Of a DNA stretch of 57,381 bases, positions 8,976-18,993 are shown piece by piece. The notes beneath the pieces were generated by a model. It saw only the letters and a program-made list of their open reading frames with translations. It was not told the DNA's origin and did no database searches. The translations under genes were made by a program, and so were the position numbers. Source of the stretch: GYS-P2D sp964414425 (GTDB lineage: Bacteria > Bacteroidota > Bacteroidia > Chitinophagales > Saprospiraceae); the NCBI GenBank assembly GCA_964414425.1, contig CAYPWL010000024.1, positions 1 through 57,381 of the forward strand. The letters run 5' to 3'. Each line of letters opens with the position of its first letter. Position 1 is the stretch's first letter.

Positions 8976-10373
8976 ATGGAGACTTTGAGTGTGTTTGACA
9001 TATTTAAGATTGGAGTAGGCCCATCGAGCTCTCATACCTTAGGACCATGGCTTGCGGCAAAAGACTTCATCTCGGACCTCCCCGCTATTGATATAATCAC
9101 CATCCATCTCTATGGTTCCCTATCCAAAACTGGCATCGGACATGCAACAGATCAGGCCCTGGTATTGGGACTACTGGATTATGACCCTAAGACCATTGAT
9201 ACCCGCAGCATCAATAGCATCATCCAAGCTGTAAAAGATGACCAGGTGATCAAGATAAATCAAAGAGAGGTTGCTTTTGACTTTGATCGAGATATCCACT
9301 TCGAAGGATTCACTCATGAGCTCCACCCTAACACCTTGAAATTAAGCGCATTCAGTAATAATACATTGATTAAAGAAAAGCTTTATGCTTCTGTAGGTGG
9401 TGGATTCATTGAGTCTCCAGATGACCAGCCACAGTCAAAGCAAAAATATAACCTACCCCATCCGATACAAAAAGGTTGTGAGCTACTGAAATACACCGCT
9501 GAGCACCAGTGCAACATATCGGATATCGTCCTCCAAAATGAACTGAGCATTCTACCTCAGCAAGAGATCGACCAGCGTATCGAGGAGATCGAAGAGACTT
9601 TCTTGGATTGCATTTATGCTGGATGCACCACAGAAGGCATACTGCCTGGTGGCTTAAACGTAGTCAGACGTGCGTCTCGCATCTGTAAGAGTCTGCTCAG
9701 AGTGAATTCATTTGAGAGTAGACAGGATTGGTTAAGCCAAGTCAAAAAAGTCGAAAAATCATTTAACTGTGTCAATAAGTGGATCAGTTGTTTTGCTCTT
9801 GCTATAAATGAAGAAAATGCCGACATGGGTCGTGTTGTAACCTCTCCCACTAATGGTGCGGCAGGGGTAGTACCCACCGTGCTGATGTACTACTATCTAT
9901 TCTGCAAGTACACTGGCAAGGAATCGATCAGAAACTATCTCTTCACCGCTGGCGAAATCGGTTGTCTATTCAAGAAGGGAGCAACAATATCTGCGGCCGT
10001 CGGAGGATGTCAGGCGGAGATCGGCGTATCGTCAGCGATGGCAGCAGCAGGTCTTACAGAAGTGCTCGGCGGCACACCAGAGCAATGCTTGATGGCGGCA
10101 GAAATCGCTATGGAGCATCACCTCGGGCTGACATGTGATCCAGTCAACGGGCTCGTTCAAGTACCGTGTATCGAGCGCAACACCATGGGAGCTATGAAGG
10201 CGATCACCGCAGCTAACTTAGCCTTAGAGAGTGATCCAAAAGACAGCAAGGTATCGCTCGACGCTGCAATCGAGACGATGTGGCAAACCTCATTAGATAT
10301 GAACTCTAAGTATAAAGAAACCTCTGAAGGAGGACTCGCTATGAGCCTGCCGGTTATTAATCCTAATTGCTAA
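8976..10373 (+). CDS. sdaA: L-serine ammonia-lyase, iron-sulfur type
   Basis: About 465 residues. It converts L-serine to pyruvate and ammonia with a [4Fe-4S] cluster in the cytosol. The N-terminal (beta) half starts METLSVFDIFKIGVGPSSSH, which is the conserved beginning, so the ATG at 8976 is preferred over the GTG at 8943. The alpha half shows TSPTNGAAGVVP, GGCQAEIGVSSAMAAAG and CDPVNGLVQVPCIERN, holding the cluster cysteines. Both halves are fused as in single-chain enzymes. With alanine dehydrogenase nearby it suggests amino acid catabolism to pyruvate. The stop is 22 bases from the end of a convergent MFS gene. Confidence 0.95.
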   Translation: METLSVFDIFKIGVGPSSSHTLGPWLAAKDFISDLPAIDIITIHLYGSLSKTGIGHATDQALVLGLLDYDPKTIDTRSINSIIQAVKDDQVIKINQREVAFDFDRDIHFEGFTHELHPNTLKLSAFSNNTLIKEKLYASVGGGFIESPDDQPQSKQKYNLPHPIQKGCELLKYTAEHQCNISDIVLQNELSILPQQEIDQRIEEIEETFLDCIYAGCTTEGILPGGLNVVRRASRICKSLLRVNSFESRQDWLSQVKKVEKSFNCVNKWISCFALAINEENADMGRVVTSPTNGAAGVVPTVLMYYYLFCKYTGKESIRNYLFTAGEIGCLFKKGATISAAVGGCQAEIGVSSAMAAAGLTEVLGGTPEQCLMAAEIAMEHHLGLTCDPVNGLVQVPCIERNTMGAMKAITAANLALESDPKDSKVSLDAAIETMWQTSLDMNSKYKETSEGGLAMSLPVINPNC

Positions 10374-10395
10374 CTGTGTCGTAGCGAAGTTAGAA

Positions 10396-11559
10396 CTATC
10401 CTTCTCGATCAGACAATTGTAGAAATACTAAGGAGGACAGCGTGATCATGGCGATGAGATAGAAGACCATGTCGAAGTTAGCAGGGTCATTATCATACAC
10501 GAATGCCGAGAACAAGGCACCCCCACCGATAAAAAACTCCAAGAATAAATATACCGTAGCCATCGCCGTACCCCGTCGAGCATCATCAGAACGATCGATC
10601 ACCCAAGCAAAAATCGATGGTGAAGCGACTCCGATAGAAAACCCTATCGCACCTGTTGCAATGAGGATATCCGCAGTAGAATCAGCCGTACCCAATATCA
10701 CATATGACACAGCAACCAACACCATAGCAACACTGATCACTAACTTGCGACCATATCGATCCGATACTTGACCTGCCACTAAGCGTGACAAAACAGAGCA
10801 TAGCGTAAAACTGGTAAAAAAGAGCCCTTTATTATTCATCCCAAGATAATCTGCTTGATCTGCTACTATAGTCAATAGTGCTCCGAGCCCAAAAAAGGTC
10901 AACCCAGCTATGATTGCTGGGACCAGTGATACAGGATCTATGATCTCACTCCGCTTAAGTTTAAAATGGATCAGCTGCAGCCGCTGTGGATTAGGTAGTG
11001 TCTCTCGCATGCGCATCACAAGCAATACAGATATCAGGGCCGTCAATGAGCTCGCATAAAACATCGCCATCAGAGAAAACTCATTAGCGATCCAACTCCC
11101 TATCGGTGGCGTCATGGAAGATCCTATGTTGATACTCACGCCGATAATGCCCATCGCTTCTCCTCGCCTTGCGATGGGAGCAATATCTGCCACGTAAGCA
11201 GAGATCGCTGTAGGTGTAAATCCTGTCGAAAAGCCATGCATCAACCTCAGCATCAAAAACATCGACACGGTAGACAACAGCGGATAGAGACTACTACATA
11301 TAATACAGACAACTGCGCCCACTGCGATGACGGGCATCCTCCCAATATGATCTGCCAACTTACCACTGATAGGACGCGACAAGCCCGCCGTTAGCGTGAA
11401 TAGTGAGATAATAAACCCCTTGTAATCCTCCCCTCCCATCTCAGAGAGAAATGCCGGCAACTCAGGAATCATCATATTGAAGCTGCCGCCAAATAATGCG
11501 AAGCTGGTACAGAGCAGTATAAACTGTTTGGTATATAGTTTTTCGGTGGGACTACTCAT
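10396..11559 (-). CDS. MFS transporter
   Basis: A 387-residue, 12-helix major facilitator. The loop 2-3 signature is present as GKLADHIGRMPV, and its counterpart in the second half as GQVSDRYGRKLV. The first half also carries the TGFTPTAISAYVADIAP segment common in drug/metabolite exporters. The substrate is not predictable. It is convergent with the serine dehydratase and divergent from alanine dehydrogenase, with about 210 bases of AT-rich DNA between, so it may share the control region there. An amino acid or metabolite efflux role is only a guess from position. Confidence 0.88.
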   Translation of the reverse strand: MSSPTEKLYTKQFILLCTSFALFGGSFNMMIPELPAFLSEMGGEDYKGFIISLFTLTAGLSRPISGKLADHIGRMPVIAVGAVVCIICSSLYPLLSTVSMFLMLRLMHGFSTGFTPTAISAYVADIAPIARRGEAMGIIGVSINIGSSMTPPIGSWIANEFSLMAMFYASSLTALISVLLVMRMRETLPNPQRLQLIHFKLKRSEIIDPVSLVPAIIAGLTFFGLGALLTIVADQADYLGMNNKGLFFTSFTLCSVLSRLVAGQVSDRYGRKLVISVAMVLVAVSYVILGTADSTADILIATGAIGFSIGVASPSIFAWVIDRSDDARRGTAMATVYLFLEFFIGGGALFSAFVYDNDPANFDMVFYLIAMITLSSLVFLQLSDREG

Positions 11560-11672
11560 GGTGCTTTACTGACAGAATCACAAAGGTCTTTTTTATCAAT
11601 GAATAGACAACTAAAACTGTCTTAAGACTATATAATAAATGAATGATGCCACCATGAACCAAAAGCGGAATA

Positions 11673-11748
11673 AAGCATTATTTAACTTATAATGAATTAT
11701 TTTTAAGTTATAATAACTTTGTAAATGCTTTTAGTAAGCATTATTTAA
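11673..11748 (+). promoter_or_regulatory. Promoter and repeat-type operator of alanine dehydrogenase
   Basis: The sequence AAGCATTATTTAA occurs twice, at 11673-11685 and 11736-11748. The second copy is also the right half of a perfect inverted repeat, AATGCTTTTAGTAAGCATT (11724-11742). Between the copies lie AACTTA...TAAGTT and a TAACTTTG (11714-11721) that fits the Bacteroidota -7 element TAnnTTTG. The operator would therefore overlap the start of transcription. Lrp-type regulators commonly control alanine dehydrogenase genes, but the binding protein is not shown here. Confidence 0.55.
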
Positions 11749-11769
11749 ACCAAAAGTAAGCTAAGTCAT

Positions 11770-12894
11770 ATGATAGTCGGAGTACCAAAAGAAATAAAGA
11801 ACAACGAAAACAGGGTCGCTATGACTCCCGCAGGGATACAGGCCATGAAACGATCTGGACATCAAGTTATCGTGCAGAAAACTGCCGGTATCGGAAGTGG
11901 ATTTAGTGACGAGGATTATGTAGCTGCAGGTGCAGAACTAAGAGATACGATCGAAGACGTCTATGCTGAAGCAGAGATGATCATCAAGGTAAAGGAACCT
12001 ATAGAGTCTGAGTATGACCTTGTTCGTGAAGGGCAGATACTCTATACTTATTTTCATTTTGCATCACATCGCCCACTGCTTGATGCGATGATAAAAAGTA
12101 AAGCGACATGTATCGCCTATGAGACTGTCGAAGATCCCGATGGTAGTCTACCGCTACTTATTCCTATGTCAGAAGTCGCAGGAAGAATGTCCATACAAGA
12201 AGGTGCAAAGTATCTCGAAAAGCCCATGGGAGGCAAGGGTGTACTATTAGGTGGTGTACCTGGCGTACCTCCTGCCAATGTGATGGTTATCGGTGGTGGC
12301 ATAGTAGGAACTCAAGCGGCTAAGATGGCTGCAGGATTAGGAGCAGACGTAGTGATACTCGACGTAAACTTGGATCGGTTGAGGTACTTAGAAGATATCC
12401 TCCCACCAAATATCAGCACGCTATACTCTAATGAATATAATATCCGCAAGCTCATAAAGACAGCTGATCTCATCGTAGGTGCCGTCTTAATCCCAGGAGC
12501 TAAAGCCCCTAAGCTCATCACTCGTGAGATGCTCAAGGATATGGAGCCAGGAACTGTCCTAATTGATGTAGCGGTCGACCAAGGTGGATGTATAGAAACC
12601 TGTAAGCCGACTACTCATGCTGAACCGACATTTGTCATAGATGATATCGTGCACTACTGTGTAGCCAATATGCCCGGAGCAGTGCCGTATACCTCGACCT
12701 ATGCACTGACTAATGCAACCTTACGTCAGGCCCTGAGCCTCGCCAACAAAGGATGGAAGAAAGCCTGCAATGATGATCTATCACTCCGCAAAGGACTCAA
12801 TGTCATCAATGGAGAGATCGTATACGAGGGTGTCGGTAGCGCATTTGACCTGCCCGTGACGCCTGTGGAGGGGTTCCTCACCCAAGGGGTTTAA
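11770..12894 (+). CDS. ald: Alanine dehydrogenase
   Basis: A 374-residue cytosolic NAD-dependent enzyme that interconverts L-alanine and pyruvate plus ammonia. The N terminus MIVGVPKEIKNNENRVAMTP is the family signature, with Arg15 binding the substrate carboxylate. Other landmarks are Lys74 in IKVKEP, His95 in the FHFA segment, the NAD-binding GGGIVGTQAAKMA and the late MPGAVPYTSTYALTNAT. Length matches the family exactly and nothing is missing. It starts at an ATG 22 bases after a repeat-rich control region. The downstream neighbour is a decayed cupin gene. Confidence 0.96.
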   Translation: MIVGVPKEIKNNENRVAMTPAGIQAMKRSGHQVIVQKTAGIGSGFSDEDYVAAGAELRDTIEDVYAEAEMIIKVKEPIESEYDLVREGQILYTYFHFASHRPLLDAMIKSKATCIAYETVEDPDGSLPLLIPMSEVAGRMSIQEGAKYLEKPMGGKGVLLGGVPGVPPANVMVIGGGIVGTQAAKMAAGLGADVVILDVNLDRLRYLEDILPPNISTLYSNEYNIRKLIKTADLIVGAVLIPGAKAPKLITREMLKDMEPGTVLIDVAVDQGGCIETCKPTTHAEPTFVIDDIVHYCVANMPGAVPYTSTYALTNATLRQALSLANKGWKKACNDDLSLRKGLNVINGEIVYEGVGSAFDLPVTPVEGFLTQGV

Positions 12895-12956
12895 ACCCCT
12901 TGGAGAATTGGTTATGTCAAATCATATATTCGCAATAGTAACAGATTGTAACATCT

Positions 12957-13717
12957 ATGAATCACGGAGAGATCCCCATCGTATCTCTGGGTAGGTCAAC
13001 ATCTGCACAGGGCATCCATGTTCAAGGTATTATGGGCAATGAGATTAGTGATATCCACATTGAGTCCGTCTCCATCCCTCCCGATCTCAAGCTCAACGAT
13101 GTAATCAAGGATAATGATAAAGCGATCTATATTGGACTATAGGGCAAGGCACAGCAGTAATCGCTCCAAGCGATTATGAGCTTACCTCCGAGACTATATT
13201 ACTGCCTAATGCTGCACAAGAGGTACACATCAAGAATACTGGAACCACCATGCTGCATTATCTGAAATTTTTATGTCACTTGTCTGATCAGGACCGAATA
13301 GGCATCCTGGGGTTTCCCACGGAGTTTACCCAAGAGGTGTACAATGCCAGATTTGAAGAGTGTCAAGGATACACTGAACCTATCAAAAGTGCAACTACAG
13401 TAAGCCGTACAATCCTACCTAATAGGATTATCCCACGAGTAGCCATGGGCACAGTGCAAACGAATGGGCCTGATAAAGTCGACGTACTTAAACATCCCAT
13501 GCTGGAGCAATTGTTTCTCGGTTTAGCGGACAATCAGTGAATCGTACATGTAGATGAGGTGGCTCAATCGTTCGCTGAGCATGATCTCCTGCATATCCCA
13601 TTAGGATCTATGCAAGGTGGGGAGGTAGCCGATCAGCATACGATGTATTATGTCTGGATGGATTTCTTCCTCAACAAGGAAGGTGAAGAGTGGCTCAAGA
13701 CACACATCACCGAATAA
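12957..13717 (+). pseudogene. Degenerate bicupin-domain protein gene
   Basis: Three open segments read as one protein with two lesions. The first (12957-13142) ends DNDKAIYIGL at a TAG; the next frame resumes GTAVIAPSDYELTSETILLP and a cupin second-motif-like PNAAQEVHIKNTGTTML. That frame runs to TGA at 13538-13540 and then continues in the same frame as IVHVDEVAQSFAEHDLL, with a final FFLNKEGEEWLKTHITE and TAA at 13715-13717. The layout, with two beta-rich halves each carrying a Gly/His/Pro pattern, suggests a small-molecule-binding bicupin. One frameshift plus one stop make it nonfunctional unless the sequence is in error. Confidence 0.6.
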
Positions 13718-13719
13718 AA

Positions 13720-13944
13720 CGACAGGGACAAAGCACCCAAAACCCCGCCCATCAAAGCGAAAAATAATAATAGGTATCCTCCATCGATTAACATAAGCTT
13801 GACAGATTTCTTCTGATAGAGGTAGTGAATCACCATCGCTGGTAACGCAAAGAAGACCGCCGATATCAGGCCGTGAAATCCTCCATGAACAAAGGTTTGT
13901 TCCTCGGGAGCATGCAGAGGTACAAAGACTCTTGGTGCAATTTC
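13720..13944 (-). pseudogene. C-terminal fragment of a DUF1761-like membrane protein
   Basis: On the minus strand, about 75 codons give FVHGGFHGLISAVFFALPAM, then a KKSVKLMLIDGGYLLLFFAL helix and MGGVLGAL. This pattern (GxxHGLxxxxFFALP...KLxLIxxGY...MGxxLG) is that of the last two helices of DUF1761 proteins. The rest of the gene is missing. The piece exactly fills the gap between the end of the cupin pseudogene and the start of the truncated VCBS gene, so the surrounding open frame (13648-14022) is a chance extension into both neighbours. Confidence 0.5.
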
Positions 13945-13945
13945 T

Positions 13946-15181
13946 GTGGATTTAGATAATAATGGTTTCAACGACTTGCTCCTCTCTGGAGAGTATGGTC
14001 TCTTATGGTATCGCAATGACAATGGGGCACTCGTCAGTGAAGCTATTCAGGCTGACTTAACCGCCAAGTCAACCGCAGCGACTACTACTGTGGGTGATTA
14101 CAATAATGATGGCCATCTCGACATCTTTTTGTCAGCTTACATCAAAAAGGATCAGATGGAAGGACAGACGATCTTCAAAGCTCCAAACTATGGTGCGTCG
14201 AGCATCCTCCTAAAAAATAATGGTGACAACACCTTTACGGATGTGACTGACGCCCTCGGACTTACCTATATTCATAACACCTTCCAAGGCATATTCGTTG
14301 ATCTCGATAAAGATGGATTCCTTGACTTGGTGGTCGCCTATGATACGGGTGAAGCCCGCACTTATCACAACCGCAATGGTCAAAGCTTTGAGCTAATCAA
14401 TAATCCGCTTACCGGCAAATATGCATATCCAATGGGCATCGCTGCCGGAGACTACAATAATGATGGTCACATGGATCTTTTCTTTTCTAACACAGGCTCC
14501 TCGGTACCAGAGTTTCTGGCTCGTGGCGATCTCCCAGAAGGTGATATCTTCAATAGTAAATGGATACTATTCAGCAACAATGGTGATTTGACCTTTACTG
14601 ATGTTGCAGCAGAAACTAAGATCGCTGATTTCGAATTTTCGTGGGGAGCAATATTTGAAGATTTCAATTTAGATGGCAGGCAGGATCTCGTGGTAGCCGA
14701 AAACTATGTGGACTTTCAGCCTCACAAGCTTTTTAAGCTCCCTTGTCGATTCCTCATACAGCGCCCTGATGGCACATTCTCAGCAGTAGAAGATCAAGCA
14801 GGAGTCATCAATAAAAATTATGCTATCTCTCCCGTCACAGCAGATTTCAATCAAGACCGCTACCCAGACTTACTTTACTCCAACCTCAGCGGAACAGTAA
14901 AGGCTTTTATCAATGACGGTGGTGACGCCGATTACATAAGTTTCAGATTTAAAGAAACGTCTAAAAATGTAGGTTCTATGATTACGCTGACCTTATCTAA
15001 TGACACCACACTCACTGATGCCTATATTGTCGGCGAAGGGCTCTCCTCAGATCAGACAGCTACATTAACCTTTGGTTTAGGAACAGGTAAATCGGTCCGT
15101 GCAGCTACTATCCAATATCCTGGAGGATCAAGCAAAGTGATTGAGAACCCTGCCATCCGGAAGTGTCATCTTATTGAATAA
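13946..15181 (+). pseudogene. N-terminally truncated VCBS/FG-GAP repeat protein with ASPIC/UnbV domain
   Basis: An open frame of 411 codons. It contains at least six FG-GAP/VCBS repeats with calcium-loop-like cores (DLDNNGFNDLLL, DYNNDGHLDIFL, DLDKDGFLDLVV, DYNNDGHMDLFF, DFNLDGRQDLVV, DFNQDRYPDLLY). A C-terminal ASPIC/UnbV domain follows, with the ATIQYPGGSSKVIENP ending. Intact relatives are secreted or surface proteins of about 550-650 residues with a signal peptide. Here the sequence begins inside the first repeat with no signal, directly after an inverted fragment of another gene. The remaining frame is undamaged, so the truncation is probably recent. Confidence 0.7.
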
Positions 15182-15324
15182 CCGCATGTTAAAAATGTAA
15201 TCTCGAATTAAATAAGGGTCAGCTATTACGACATACATACCGATGTAAACTTACTGATCAGATCAGAGGTCAACCTAACTAACTGATAATGATAATTATA
15301 GCAGACTGCTCTGGCGGGCCAAGA

Positions 15325-18300
15325 CTACTCTGTTTTAGTTTCCCTTCTGTTGTCATCACTATTACGATCAATTAAGATGTTATAAGGATCGATGCCTACC
15401 TCTTTGGGCTCGCTATCTACCGTGATCGTCCATTGATTTTCTATTTCAGTAATCTTATGTTTCTTGATATACAGCACTTGTTCCTTCTCGACTCCATCGA
15501 CCTCTTCCACTCCAAATATGCCCACATCGACATAATCACTTAGTGGATAGGATTTGAGCGGCTTCTTCTTGCCTTCTATAGCTAAGCTATCAGTGAGACC
15601 CGACTCGTCCTCAAATACTTGTCTACCTCGCTCATCCGTCCGATACTTGCGGACATGAGCTGTGATATCTACAGTATAAGTTCCATCCCCGTTATCTGTA
15701 TACTGTGTCTCTTCGATCCTGTTGTCATACAGCGTGATCGCCATGAAGTTGTCATCAATAAAGTAGTCTAACGAGTCAGGGGTGGATTCTCTGAGCATAC
15801 CTACTAATTCCAAAGCATTAGTATAAGGTGGCTCTTGAAAGGCTACACTATCGATATAAGCACTGAGCACATTACTCAACTTCTGCTCACCGATCAGGTC
15901 TGACAAGGCATAGAATACAATCGAGCCTTTCTGATAATGGATATAAGGTTGATTTTCGTTGAGCGCGAGTGGCAACTCCTTAGAAGCTTCTACACTTCTG
16001 CTGAGCAAATACTTGTCCAGTGCGTCCTTGAGGAAGATCCGTTTCTTCTCGACGCCATATCTATGCTCGAGCACCTTGAGAGAGGAGTATTCGGATAGAC
16101 TCTCAGATAGCATCGTGGCTCCCTTTACATTGGCCCCAATAACCTGATGTGCCCACCACTGGTGTGCCAACTCATGGGCAGTAATGGAGTAAGCGTAGTC
16201 TACTCCCCCATCTTCGCTATCATCGACTTGAGCCATGAAACCTACATTCTCAGAGAATGGTATTGTCCCTGCGAATGACTGTGCAAATGACGCTCGAGGA
16301 AACTCCAATATCCTCACATAGCTGTGCTGATAGGGGCTATAGTTTTCGGTAAAATAATCCAAGCCATCCTTAAGTCCTCGGAACATCCTGTCCAGATTAT
16401 AGTCATGGCCTTTATGATAGTATATGGTAAGATCGATGTCATTCCACTTATCCTCAGCGACCTCATAGCGGGCTGATGAGATATTGTAGAAATTGAGCAT
16501 CGGACGCTCCATCTTATAGTGGAAGTAGTTGCGCCCTTCTTCTTGCCACTCCTTCTGTAGCACACCAGGTGCTATCGCTGTCTGATCTCCAGCAGTACTC
16601 AGTTGGATTTCGAAATTGATCCAGTCCGCACTATTAGAAATGTAAGTATTAGCATATGCCGAAGTATCGGTGATATCAGGCATGCGCTCTTTCTCGGGCA
16701 AGTCATACTTGGTGCGTGTCTTATTCGTCACAAGCTCATAACCATCTTGATATCCCAGAGTAGGAAACATACTACTATTAAGGAATGTACCATTCTTACG
16801 CACGGTGATAGTGCGCTTAAAGGCATCGTCTTCTGCATTGTCAAGAGCAAAGTTTAATCGCATGGTATCACCAGGCAGTAGTGGTTCAGCAAGTCCATAG
16901 ATCTTAATATTATTCAACGAATCATGTATTGCCAGCTCGGCGCTACGATCCATCGATAAGTCTCTGATAAATGGAGCAAAGTCTATGTATAAGGTATCAA
17001 TCTGTTGAGCTGACTTATTCTTCAGGAGATAATAACCTTCAGCTTGAATCCTGTAGTCTTCAGGATAAAGATCTGCTGTGATGTTGACGTCTATGATACG
17101 AGGCTGTGACAAGCTGGCATAGCGCTTATAGGTTTTCTCATATTCGACCGTTTGCAGTTCACGCTCCTTGGATGAATAATAATCTTCAGCGATATTGTTC
17201 TTGTAATAGATGTAGTAACCTAAGCCCCCAAACAATACTACCGAGACCAATAGATTTAGGACTTTTGGCAGAGACCATGAAGCCCCTTTAAATGCTGTAA
17301 GTGCACCTCTGGCTACTCCTCGTCTCCAGAATACCCATGCCAAGCTCGCAAATACTAAACCGCCAAAGATCCAATAGAGTCTGTAGATGAAATATCTCGT
17401 CTGTAAATAGCCGTAACCATCGATATCTGAGTAAAGAATATTTGGTCCCTCATTAAACTTATAGATAGACTGCTCAACACCAGCAAAACCTAAAAATGTA
17501 GTGCCTATACCAACAATAAGCACCGCCACTAATCCTATATAAAAATTAGGAATTATGGTAAAAATAAATAATGCAAAAAGCGTCCATGGCATGAACTGAA
17601 TCCATCGCACAATCCACGAATCGTAAGCATACAAGCCTAATTCAATCGTGTAATAGCCCTGACTAATTTGATAAATAATCCCCGCAATAATCGGTAGGAC
17701 TAACAAGACACCTTGCATCAAAGTGATACTCAGAAACTTAGAGGTTAGAAAGCTGAAGCTTGCAGTATTGGTAGTATCCTCGAGCTGATAGATATTATCT
17801 GTGGTACGACGATTGACAATAAGACCAGTGTACACCATAGTCAGTAGCGTCACAAAAAGTCTGAATGTGGCAGCCGGGATACCAATGACTCTTGAGGTCG
17901 ATGGCCATGTAGTCGTTTGTAATATCTGTGCCCCAAATGCAAGCATGAGAATCAACATCAACAAGCCCAAGATGCTAATTACCAAAAATGGTCCACCCTT
18001 CAGGATATACTTAAGATCTATCTTAGAGAGGTTGATGACGCTGCTGAAGAATTGCCCCAATCCAAAGTTACGTTTGACATCAGGCAGGTCCAGTGTAAGG
18101 TTTTGAGTACTCTTATGAGCGGCACTTTTCAGCTCAGCTTTCTTCCAAAACTTCCATGAGAATGTCTTTGGTGCCGTATGAAACTCAAAGGCCCTATAGC
18201 TCATTGTTAAGATCAAGACACCCACAGCCGTCCATAGGATGCGATTCCATATCACATATCCTGTGAATGGGACCAGCGAGGTGTTTTCCTCCGATATCGT

Positions 18301-18981
18301 CCAATACTTAGTATAGTAAAGACTGGAGGTCATCCCAAAAGGATCCGCCATAGCTGCAAAAGCTTGATTATCCAAGTCCGATAGGCCGCTCTCTATGATG
18401 CCCTGTAGTATATAAAAGGCAATCATCACCACGAATCCCGCCACAATATTTCGACTGAATGTCACGACTGCAAAGATCACTGCGCTAAACAGAAATGTAC
18501 CCGGCAAAACATATATTGCATAGGTATGTAGATATGGCATCAGTCGATGTGGCCCAATCATATCAGCATTGACACCTGGCACGTTCATCCCAATCATGAT
18601 GCCGGCTGCTATGAACACCGTGAGTAGCAGGCATATCGTAAGCGCACTCAGATACTTACCAAAAAAATAATCCCGCTTACTGAATGGAAACGAGTACATC
18701 ACCTGATGAACATTGTGCTTATAATCCTTGTAGATGCTCGCTCCAGCCACATTAGGAAATAATAGGAATAAGATTACGGCGATGCCCATCACCAACCCTA
18801 AGATGCCATTAGGCGAATTGATATACTTCAATGAGTTCACACTGGCGGTATTGCCATCAAAAGCTCCAGATGATGCAGCTGTCATCAATGCAGAGAATGC
18901 CATGACTAAGATGGCATAAACAAATATCGCTGGCCTATTAAACCAACTGTTCAGTTCGAACGAATAGATCTTTCCGAGCAT
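15325..18981 (-). CDS. ABC-2 type permease fused to M1-family aminopeptidase domain
   Basis: A 1218-residue fusion. Residues 1-600 hold two ABC-2-like permease blocks of about six helices each. From about 610 comes a periplasmic beta-sandwich, then an M1-like metallopeptidase with HELAH (936-940) as zinc ligands plus catalytic Glu937, and Glu960 in MLSESLSEY as the likely third ligand. The spacing from HExxH to that glutamate is one residue longer than in classical M1 enzymes. A C-terminal beta domain follows. This permease/peptidase arrangement recurs in Bacteroidota; the substrate is unknown, peptides being plausible. The ATPase gene ends 12 bases upstream, so they form one operon. Confidence 0.9.
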   Translation of the reverse strand: MLGKIYSFELNSWFNRPAIFVYAILVMAFSALMTAASSGAFDGNTASVNSLKYINSPNGILGLVMGIAVILFLLFPNVAGASIYKDYKHNVHQVMYSFPFSKRDYFFGKYLSALTICLLLTVFIAAGIMIGMNVPGVNADMIGPHRLMPYLHTYAIYVLPGTFLFSAVIFAVVTFSRNIVAGFVVMIAFYILQGIIESGLSDLDNQAFAAMADPFGMTSSLYYTKYWTISEENTSLVPFTGYVIWNRILWTAVGVLILTMSYRAFEFHTAPKTFSWKFWKKAELKSAAHKSTQNLTLDLPDVKRNFGLGQFFSSVINLSKIDLKYILKGGPFLVISILGLLMLILMLAFGAQILQTTTWPSTSRVIGIPAATFRLFVTLLTMVYTGLIVNRRTTDNIYQLEDTTNTASFSFLTSKFLSITLMQGVLLVLPIIAGIIYQISQGYYTIELGLYAYDSWIVRWIQFMPWTLFALFIFTIIPNFYIGLVAVLIVGIGTTFLGFAGVEQSIYKFNEGPNILYSDIDGYGYLQTRYFIYRLYWIFGGLVFASLAWVFWRRGVARGALTAFKGASWSLPKVLNLLVSVVLFGGLGYYIYYKNNIAEDYYSSKERELQTVEYEKTYKRYASLSQPRIIDVNITADLYPEDYRIQAEGYYLLKNKSAQQIDTLYIDFAPFIRDLSMDRSAELAIHDSLNNIKIYGLAEPLLPGDTMRLNFALDNAEDDAFKRTITVRKNGTFLNSSMFPTLGYQDGYELVTNKTRTKYDLPEKERMPDITDTSAYANTYISNSADWINFEIQLSTAGDQTAIAPGVLQKEWQEEGRNYFHYKMERPMLNFYNISSARYEVAEDKWNDIDLTIYYHKGHDYNLDRMFRGLKDGLDYFTENYSPYQHSYVRILEFPRASFAQSFAGTIPFSENVGFMAQVDDSEDGGVDYAYSITAHELAHQWWAHQVIGANVKGATMLSESLSEYSSLKVLEHRYGVEKKRIFLKDALDKYLLSRSVEASKELPLALNENQPYIHYQKGSIVFYALSDLIGEQKLSNVLSAYIDSVAFQEPPYTNALELVGMLRESTPDSLDYFIDDNFMAITLYDNRIEETQYTDNGDGTYTVDITAHVRKYRTDERGRQVFEDESGLTDSLAIEGKKKPLKSYPLSDYVDVGIFGVEEVDGVEKEQVLYIKKHKITEIENQWTITVDSEPKEVGIDPYNILIDRNSDDNRRETKTE

Positions 18982-18993
18982 ACTTATTATGGT

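Noticed and set aside
13648..14022. Minus-strand open frame of 124 codons taken as one gene
   Set aside because: Only the middle part (13720-13944) has a protein-like pattern; both ends are antisense to the VCBS gene and the cupin pseudogene.
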